Source: Salinicoccus sp. UBA3372 (GTDB taxonomy: Bacteria > Bacillota > Bacilli > Staphylococcales > Salinicoccaceae). Taken from it: DNA of 7,973 bases. Shown one piece after another: positions 1 through 7,973 of the stretch. Position 1 is the first letter of the stretch. Every line of letters starts with the position of its first letter. The notes below the pieces were generated by a model, which ran no database searches, was not told the DNA's origin, and was given only the letters and a program-made list of their open reading frames with translations. The stretch lies in contig DEQG01000129.1 in the NCBI GenBank assembly GCA_002360325.1, positions 24,106 to 32,078 of the forward strand, given 5' to 3'. The position numbers and the translations under genes were made by a program.

Positions 1-567
1 ACACACAAGACATTGAGAGGGCCGAGGGGCGGCATCATCCTCGCAAAAGAGAAGTATGGCAAAAAACTGAACAGCATGATCTTCCCGGGTATTCAGGGCG
101 GTCCGCTGATGCATATCATCGCTGCCAAAGCCGTCGCATTCGGAGAAGCGCTTGAAGACGGCTTCAAAGAATATCAGCAACAGGTGATCAAAAATGCTCA
201 GGCATTGGCTAAAGGTCTGACTGACAATGGCCTCAGAGTCGTTTCAGGCGGTACTGACAACCACATCGTTTTAGTCGATGTCAAAAGCTTCGGTCTGACT
301 GGCAAGCAGGCGGAAGAAGTTCTTGATGAAATTGGTATTACATGTAATAAAAACACGATTCCATTCGATAAAGAGTCTCCATTTGTAACGAGCGGTCTTC
401 GTCTCGGCACACCGGCCATGACGACAAGAGGCTTCAAAGAAAAAGATATGGAAGAAGTTGCGAAGTTGATGGCAGAGACATTGAAGCGCGCGAAAAATGA
501 AGAGAGCCTGGATGGAATAATCGAAAAAGTACATGCAATGACTGCCGATTATCCTCTATACGGTTAA
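1..567 (+). CDS. glyA: Serine hydroxymethyltransferase, 3' part (5' end outside window)
   Basis: This is the C-terminal 188 residues of SHMT, the cytosolic PLP enzyme that converts serine and tetrahydrofolate to glycine and 5,10-methylene-tetrahydrofolate. The frame is open from base 1, so the gene is cut by the window edge. The first visible residues, [11 protein letters not shown], are the PLP-lysine motif, with the Schiff-base Lys as visible residue 3. Downstream are [11 protein letters not shown] (about residues 28-38), the small-domain HIVLVD strand, and [16 protein letters not shown], whose Arg (visible residue 134) matches the substrate-carboxylate Arg of the family. The family is about 412-417 residues long, so slightly over half is missing. 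The natural end is TAA at 565-567. A TTG at position 13 is only an internal Leu codon of the motif, not a start. The gene is followed 38 nt later by upp with no clear terminator between them. Confidence 0.97.
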   Translation, partial: THKTLRGPRGGIILAKEKYGKKLNSMIFPGIQGGPLMHIIAAKAVAFGEALEDGFKEYQQQVIKNAQALAKGLTDNGLRVVSGGTDNHIVLVDVKSFGLTGKQAEEVLDEIGITCNKNTIPFDKESPFVTSGLRLGTPAMTTRGFKEKDMEEVAKLMAETLKRAKNEESLDGIIEKVHAMTADYPLYG

Positions 568-605
568 TAAATATTTAAGTATCTAAAATGAACAGGAGGG
601 CATTT

Positions 606-1235
606 ATGTCAAAGGTTCAAGTGATGGAACATCCTCTTATTCAGCATAAAATGGGTTTTATAAGAGATAAAAACACTCCCACAAAAACATTCAGAGAACT
701 GGTTGATGAAGTCGGCATGCTGATGGCATATGAAGTGACCAGAGATCTTGATTTGGAAGACGTAGAGGTGGATACACCGATACAGACAACAACAGCCAAA
801 AGGCTGAGCGGTAAAAAGATTTGTCTTGTTCCGATTTTAAGGGCGGGACTTGGCATGCAGGAGAGTATTCATAAACTGATACCTTCTGCCCGGGTCGGCC
901 ATATCGGTCTTTACCGTGATCCGGATACATTGCAGGCGATAGAGTACTATGCAAAATTTCCGGGGGATATTGAAGAACGGGATATTTTCGTCATTGATCC
1001 GATGCTTGCAACAGGTGCATCGGCAGTCGAGGCGATTACAGCAATCAAAAAAAGAGGCGGCAGCAAAATCCGTTTCATCTGTTTGATTGCAGCACCTGAA
1101 GGTGTGGAAGTTCTGCAGAAGGCTCACCCTGATGTGGACATCTACATTGCCGCATTGGATGACAGGCTTGATGAACACAGTTACATCGTACCTGGTCTGG
1201 GTGACGCCGGAGACCGTTTATTCGGAACAAAATAA
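606..1235 (+). CDS. upp: Uracil phosphoribosyltransferase
   Basis: The 209-residue enzyme makes UMP and pyrophosphate from uracil and PRPP, in pyrimidine salvage in the cytosol. The PRPP-binding loop DPMLATGAS lies at residues 131-139. [10 protein letters not shown] (about 75-84) and the C-terminal uracil-binding region [14 protein letters not shown] (196-209) are also family hallmarks. The start is placed at ATG 606 ([10 protein letters not shown]). A perfect AGGAGGG (594-600) sits 5 nt upstream of it, and the resulting length is the usual one for Firmicute UPRTases. An in-frame ATG at 588 lies upstream of that SD and would add six residues; it has no SD of its own. The loop has Ala138 where many homologs have Gly (ATGGS). 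From memory staphylococcal enzymes share this, so it is not a defect. Co-transcription with glyA and mnaA is inferred from gaps of 38 and 24 nt. Confidence 0.98.
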   Translation: MSKVQVMEHPLIQHKMGFIRDKNTPTKTFRELVDEVGMLMAYEVTRDLDLEDVEVDTPIQTTTAKRLSGKKICLVPILRAGLGMQESIHKLIPSARVGHIGLYRDPDTLQAIEYYAKFPGDIEERDIFVIDPMLATGASAVEAITAIKKRGGSKIRFICLIAAPEGVEVLQKAHPDVDIYIAALDDRLDEHSYIVPGLGDAGDRLFGTK

Positions 1236-1259
1236 TTCAAATTAATAGGGAGAAAAATC

Positions 1260-2393
1260 ATGAAAAAGATTATGACTATATTTGGAACTCGACCGGAAGC
1301 AATTAAGATGGCGCCTCTGGTGCTTGCATTGAAAAATGACCCGGAGCTGGAGCCGATCGTTGTAGTTACCGCTCAACATAGAGAAATGCTTGATCAGGTG
1401 CTGAAAATATTTGATATAGAACCTGATTATGATTTAAATATCATGAAGCAGGGCCAGACCCTGCCGGAAATTACCGGCAGAGTGATCGAAGGGCTCGACT
1501 CCGTAATCAAAGAAGCAAAACCGGATATGATTTTAGTACATGGCGATACTACGACAACATTTGCCGGCAGTCTTGCTGCATTCTACAACCAGATAGATAT
1601 CGGCCATGTGGAAGCGGGACTGAGAACGCACAACAAATACTCACCATTCCCTGAAGAGATGAACAGACAGATGACAGGCGTACTCGCAGACCTTCATTTT
1701 TCACCTACAGAAAATTCCAAACAGAATCTTCTTGTGGAAAATAAGAATGAAGAATCCATATCTGTTACAGGTAATACTGCAATAGATGCGTTGAAAACTA
1801 CTGTCAATGATGAGTATCACAGTGAAATAATAGAAAAACATAAAGACAATAAAGTGATTCTTCTGACTGCCCACAGACGTGAAAACATCGGTACGCCGAT
1901 GCATAACATCTTCAGTGCCGTGAGGGATATCGTAGATGAATTCGAGGACGTGACCGTCGTTTATCCAATTCATAAAAACCCTAAAGTGAGAAGTATTGCC
2001 GATGAATATCTCGGCGGGCATGACCGTATAGAGATCATTGAACCTTTGGATGTCGTCGACTTCCACAACTTTGCAGCGAACAGCCACATCATTTTGACCG
2101 ATTCCGGCGGTGTTCAGGAAGAAGCACCGTCACTGGCGAAACCCGTTGTGGTTTTAAGGGATACTACAGAACGTCCGGAAGGTGTGGAAGCAGGTACTTT
2201 AAAACTTGCCGGCATAGAAAAACAGTCGATTTATGACCTGACCAAAGAATTGCTTACAAATGACGATGTGTATAAGAGGATGTCACAGGCAGCCAACCCT
2301 TATGGAGATGGCGAGGCGTCCCAGCGCATATGTGAAAATATAAAGTATTTCTATGGCGTCATCAATAATAAACCTGAGAGTTTCCGGGTGTAA
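1260..2393 (+). CDS. mnaA: UDP-N-acetylglucosamine 2-epimerase (non-hydrolysing)
   Basis: The 377-residue cytosolic enzyme interconverts UDP-GlcNAc and UDP-ManNAc. In staphylococci this supplies ManNAc to the wall teichoic acid linkage unit (TagA step) and, in some strains, to capsule. The homolog name wecB is also used. The GT-B fold appears as two Rossmann-like halves. The N-terminal motif GTRPEAIKMAPL carries Arg11 and Lys16. HGDTTTT has Asp96, GHVEAGLRT has Glu118, PFPEEMNRQ has Glu132, and TAHRRENIG has His205 and Arg206. DSGGVQEEAPSL (281-292) and RDTTERPEG (300-308) form the C-terminal nucleotide-binding region. Asp96, Glu118, Glu132 and His205 match the catalytic residues of E. coli WecB (Asp95, Glu117, Glu131, His213). 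The start is ATG 1260, with TAGGGAG (1246-1252) 7 nt upstream. Closest similarity, from memory, is to staphylococcal MnaA. It lies just upstream of the ATP synthase promoter, but no functional link to ATP synthase is implied. Confidence 0.96.
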   Translation: MKKIMTIFGTRPEAIKMAPLVLALKNDPELEPIVVVTAQHREMLDQVLKIFDIEPDYDLNIMKQGQTLPEITGRVIEGLDSVIKEAKPDMILVHGDTTTTFAGSLAAFYNQIDIGHVEAGLRTHNKYSPFPEEMNRQMTGVLADLHFSPTENSKQNLLVENKNEESISVTGNTAIDALKTTVNDEYHSEIIEKHKDNKVILLTAHRRENIGTPMHNIFSAVRDIVDEFEDVTVVYPIHKNPKVRSIADEYLGGHDRIEIIEPLDVVDFHNFAANSHIILTDSGGVQEEAPSLAKPVVVLRDTTERPEGVEAGTLKLAGIEKQSIYDLTKELLTNDDVYKRMSQAANPYGDGEASQRICENIKYFYGVINNKPESFRV

Positions 2394-2397
2394 TTAA

Positions 2398-2461
2398 TTG
2401 TGTCGATAATATGTCGCGTTTTTTTAATGATTAAATAAATCTCTTCATGTTATTGACACAA
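2398..2461 (+). repeat. 16-bp imperfect inverted repeat with 32-nt loop, overlapping the -35 box
   Basis: The left arm is 2398-2413 and the right arm 2446-2461. Fourteen positions are Watson-Crick. The other two (2405/2454 and 2410/2449) become G-U pairs in + strand RNA, so a transcript reading through from mnaA could form an unbroken 16-bp stem. On the opposite strand these would be A-C mismatches. The loop (2414-2445) is AT-rich and includes seven T's at 2419-2425. The right arm contains the TTGACA hexamer of the predicted atp promoter. No U-run follows the right arm, so this is not a standard rho-independent terminator. It may be an RNA 3'-end stabiliser for mnaA mRNA, a DNA dyad for a regulator, or chance in AT-rich DNA. 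The pairing is read directly; the role is unknown. Confidence 0.6.
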
Positions 2462-2481
2462 AAATTGCACTCATATATCAT
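2453..2481 (+). promoter_or_regulatory. Predicted sigma-A promoter of the ATP synthase operon
   Basis: A perfect -35 TTGACA (2453-2458) is followed by exactly 17 nt and a -10 TATCAT (2476-2481, five of six consensus bases). Transcription would start near 2487-2489, giving an untranslated leader of about 56 nt before the GTG of atpI. An A/T-only tract with few interruptions (2419-2440) lies about 50-70 nt upstream of the predicted start and could act as an UP element. This is the best promoter match in the only sizeable gap of the window (2394-2544). It sits where a separate atp transcription unit would begin. The rest of the gap holds the inverted repeat described separately and the atpI SD. 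Confidence 0.8.
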
Positions 2482-2544
2482 TACAAGAGGAATGTGAAAG
2501 TTACTCTAGGAAGCTTTTCAAATCACTAGGAGACTGTATTAATA

Positions 2545-3910
<1,366 letters not shown>

Positions 3911-3913
<3 letters not shown>

Positions 3914-3960
3914 GAGTCGTTACAAAGGCGAAGTCTTTTCATCAAGATTTCGCCCTCTTA
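3911..3960 (+). terminator. Intercistronic stem-loop between atpE and atpF (possible leaky terminator or RNA processing/stability element)
   Basis: An inner stem pairs 3927-3937 (GGCGAAGTCTT) with 3944-3954 (AAGATTTCGCC). It has 11 bp with one G-U pair (3933/3948) and a 6-nt loop. An outer 6-bp stem pairs 3911-3916 (TAAGAG, including the atpE stop codon) with 3955-3960 (CTCTTA). A 10-nt bulge (3917-3926) sits on the left side only. The sequence after it, TTATTATG, has interrupted U's, so any termination would be partial. It sits in the largest gap inside the operon (97 nt) and precedes genes whose products are needed in far fewer copies than c. A role as attenuator or as a stabilised 3' end for atpE mRNA is inference; the pairing is seen directly. 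Confidence 0.65.
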
Positions 3961-4010
3961 TTATGTAGTCTTATGAGTGAACGAAACTTTCTTGAAAGGA
4001 GTGTACATAA

Positions 4011-4526
4011 GTGGAATTTCTTATACTGGGAAATACTGGAGATGTTGGTGTAGCAATCGGAAGCAGTGTCGTGCTGCTCGCGAGTTTCCTTATTCTGCTT
4101 GGAGCCTTATCATATTTTGTCTGGAAACCATTGAAAAAGGTAATGGATGACAGAGAGAGTCTTATACATTCGGAAATAGATGATGCAGAACAACGCAGAA
4201 TTGAAGCGCAGCGTCTTCAGGAAGAAAATGAAGCATTGTTAAAACAAACACAGGCAGACATTTCAGCAATGATGGAAGATGCCAAGAGACAAGCAACAAA
4301 AGAACAGGAATCTATTGTTCATGATGCAAATACACGTGCAAATCAGCTTATGGAAAATGCGAAGGCTGATGTAGAGCTGGAAAAAGAAAAAGCGATTTTG
4401 GAAATTAACGATCAAGTCGCTGAATTGTCAATTCTGATTGCTGAGAAGATGATTTCGAAAGAATTGGATCACAAAGATCAGCAAAGATTGGTACAGCAGT
4501 ATTTACAGGAAGCAGGGGATAAATAA
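4011..4526 (+). CDS. atpF: ATP synthase Fo subunit b
   Basis: The 171-residue peripheral stalk subunit acts as a dimer linking subunit a in the membrane to delta and alpha at the top of F1. One N-terminal transmembrane segment (about residues 17-38) is followed by WKPLKKVMDDRE (38-49), the conserved region at the membrane exit. A long charged helix rich in Ala, Glu, Gln and Lys then runs from about 50 to 150 and should form the stalk coiled coil. The C-terminus ends QEAGDK, as in staphylococcal homologs from memory. The start is GTG 4011, with AAAGGAGTG (3995-4003) 7 nt upstream. This places MEFLILG just ahead of the membrane segment, as expected. The stop TAA overlaps the atpH ATG by one base (TAATG), which suggests translational coupling. 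Confidence 0.95.
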   Translation: MEFLILGNTGDVGVAIGSSVVLLASFLILLGALSYFVWKPLKKVMDDRESLIHSEIDDAEQRRIEAQRLQEENEALLKQTQADISAMMEDAKRQATKEQESIVHDANTRANQLMENAKADVELEKEKAILEINDQVAELSILIAEKMISKELDHKDQQRLVQQYLQEAGDK

Positions 4527-5068
4527 TGGCTAAAGTATCAGCTAATTATGCCAGCGCCCTGTTCAAAGCAGTCAAGAACGAAGAGACATTGACCGAAGTT
4601 AAGAAGGATTTCGACAAAGTTATAAAAAGCGTACATAATGTGCCGGAGTTTAATGATTTCATCACAAATCCAAAAATCGCCAGAGCTGAAAGGAAAAAAG
4701 TTCTGGAAAGTGTTTTTAGTGAAGTTGAAGGGCCTTTGTACAACATGCTGCTGATCCTTTTCGGTAAGGGTAAGATGACTGAGCTTGAAAACATTCATGA
4801 AGATTTCATCGATCTTTATAATGAACATTTCAGCCAGGAACATGTAGTGATCGAATCTGTCTATAAATTATCCGGTGACGAGCTGGATGATGTCGGGAAA
4901 TTTTTCATAAAGAAAACAGGATTGAAAAAATTAATGATTGAAAATGAAGTGAACGAAGACCTGATTGGCGGCATCAGAGTATTTATCGATACGAAAGTAT
5001 ATGACGTTTCCGTAAGAGGGCAGTTGAACACTTTAAAAAATCAATTCAAGGAACACGCGAATAGTTAA
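4526..5068 (+). CDS. atpH: ATP synthase F1 subunit delta
   Basis: The 180-residue subunit caps the F1 head and joins it to the b dimer (OSCP homolog). The N-terminal helical domain begins with VSANYASALFKAV (4-16), the alpha-binding region. A short linker near residue 105 leads to the C-terminal domain, with the family signature DLIGGIRVFIDTKVYDVSVR at 145-164 followed by GQLNTLKNQF. The length is typical of the family. The start is ATG 4526, overlapping the atpF stop codon by one base. AGGGGA (4514-4519) inside the end of atpF serves as SD with 6 nt spacing, so coupling to atpF translation is likely. No anomalies are seen. Confidence 0.96.
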   Translation: MAKVSANYASALFKAVKNEETLTEVKKDFDKVIKSVHNVPEFNDFITNPKIARAERKKVLESVFSEVEGPLYNMLLILFGKGKMTELENIHEDFIDLYNEHFSQEHVVIESVYKLSGDELDDVGKFFIKKTGLKKLMIENEVNEDLIGGIRVFIDTKVYDVSVRGQLNTLKNQFKEHANS

Positions 5069-5072
5069 TTGA

Positions 5073-6593
<1,521 letters not shown>

Positions 6594-6613
6594 GTTAAGA
6601 CGATGATGGATAA

Positions 6614-7504
<891 letters not shown>

Positions 7505-7524
7505 GATTGCTAGGAGGAAAACGA

Positions 7525-7973
7525 ATGGCTTTAGGTCAAATAGTACAAGTCATGGGTCCTGTTGTTGACGTTCGTTTTAATGAAGGCGAACTGCCTGAAT
7601 TAAATAACGCATTGACTGTAGACATTCACAAAGGTGACGAAACAACTTCCCTTACTCTGGAAGTTGCACTGCACCAGGGTGATAATGTTGTAAGAACAAT
7701 TGCGATGGCTTCAACAGATGCGCTTCAACGTGGCGCAGAAGTTGTCAATACAGGCAGCCCAATTTCAGTGCCTGTCGGTGAAGCGACTCTTGGCCGGGTA
7801 TTTAACGTATTAGGTGAACATATTGATTTAGGTGAGCCTATTGCTGAAACCGAAAGAAGAGATCCAATTCACAGACAAGCTCCGACATTTGATGAATTGA
7901 CTACGAATGTAGAAATTTTAGAAACAGGTATTAAAGTAGTAGACTTACTTGCGCCTTATACAAAAGGTGGTAA
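7525..7973 (+). CDS. atpD: ATP synthase F1 subunit beta, 5' part (runs off window end)
   Basis: The first 149 codons of the catalytic beta subunit are visible, open to the window edge with two bases of codon 150. [18 protein letters not shown] (1-18) begins the N-terminal beta-barrel. [19 protein letters not shown] (43-61), [16 protein letters not shown] (82-97), [10 protein letters not shown] (111-120) and [17 protein letters not shown] (133-149) are conserved beta blocks in order. The window stops just before the P-loop (GGAGVGKT in the family), so catalytic residues cannot be checked. The start is ATG 7525, with a strong TAGGAGGA (7511-7518) upstream and a 20-nt gap after atpG. The usual length is about 470 residues, so roughly two thirds is missing. 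atpC would be expected next. Confidence 0.98.
   Translation, partial: MALGQIVQVMGPVVDVRFNEGELPELNNALTVDIHKGDETTSLTLEVALHQGDNVVRTIAMASTDALQRGAEVVNTGSPISVPVGEATLGRVFNVLGEHIDLGEPIAETERRDPIHRQAPTFDELTTNVEILETGIKVVDLLAPYTKGG

Noticed and set aside
588..605. Upstream in-frame ATG as the start of upp
   Set aside because: It precedes the strong SD AGGAGGG (594-600), has no SD itself, and would add six residues absent from the family.
1701..2087. 128-codon open frame on the minus strand inside mnaA, and similar 60-113-codon minus-strand frames inside glyA, upp, atpB, atpH and atpA
   Set aside because: All lie fully or mostly antisense to well-supported genes and show no recognisable protein family. 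They look like frame shadows.
2404..2425. CGATAATATGTCG followed by seven T's as an intrinsic terminator for mnaA
   Set aside because: The local stem is only 3 bp (CGA/TCG), too weak for termination. The longer pairing uses the downstream arm at 2446-2461, beyond the T-run.
2493..2509. TGTGAA followed by a partial dyad, resembling a Rex half-site just downstream of the predicted atp transcription start
   Set aside because: The second half (ACTCTA) does not match TTCACA, and a six-base half-site is common by chance in AT-rich DNA.
2494..2529. Possible 11-codon leader peptide (GTG to TAG) between the atp promoter and atpI, with stop overlapping the atpI SD
   Set aside because: The nearest purine-rich stretch (AGAGGA, 2486-2491) is only 2 nt from the GTG and would lie at the very 5' end of the transcript. 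There is no run of regulatory codons. Most likely chance.
2503..2534. Repeated CTAGGA-like elements (2506-2511 and 2526-2531) in the atpI leader
   Set aside because: They share only a short SD-like core. The second is simply the atpI SD, and there is no evidence of a functional repeat.

Overview
The window is a stretch of Gram-positive chromosome, all on the + strand, in the order glyA (3' part) - upp - mnaA - atpI - atpB - atpE - atpF - atpH - atpA - atpG - atpD (5' part). This order and the protein sequences (a 209-residue UPRTase starting MSKVQV, a staphylococcal-type MnaA, a 502-residue AtpA) point to the family Staphylococcaceae. Base composition looks richer in G+C than typical Staphylococcus when judged by eye, so a relative such as Salinicoccus, Jeotgalicoccus or Macrococcus is plausible. 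The genus is inference; no search was possible.

Positions 1-2393 hold three tightly spaced housekeeping genes. SHMT (glyA) supplies glycine and one-carbon units. Uracil phosphoribosyltransferase (upp) salvages uracil. UDP-GlcNAc 2-epimerase (mnaA) makes UDP-ManNAc for wall teichoic acid linkage units. Gaps of 38 and 24 nt with no clear terminator suggest co-transcription.

Positions 2394-2544 form the main non-coding region. It holds a near-consensus sigma-A promoter (TTGACA, 17 nt, TATCAT) that probably drives the ATP synthase operon. It also holds a 16-bp inverted repeat whose right arm contains the -35 hexamer.

Positions 2545-7973 hold the F1Fo ATP synthase operon: assembly factor atpI, then the Fo genes a, c and b, then the F1 genes delta, alpha, gamma and the start of beta. 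The window ends just before the beta P-loop, so the rest of atpD and the expected atpC lie outside. Key functional residues are present where visible: a-subunit Arg177, c-subunit Glu54, the alpha P-loop and alpha Arg365. The c-subunit site lacks the Ser/Thr expected for Na+ coupling, so a proton-driven enzyme is inferred. An imperfect stem-loop lies between atpE and atpF, and an AT-rich leader with a strong SD precedes atpE. Both fit differential expression of the c subunit.

I see no mobile element, tRNA, rRNA, CRISPR array or unfamiliar gene. This is a conserved core region, and the points worth a second look are regulatory.
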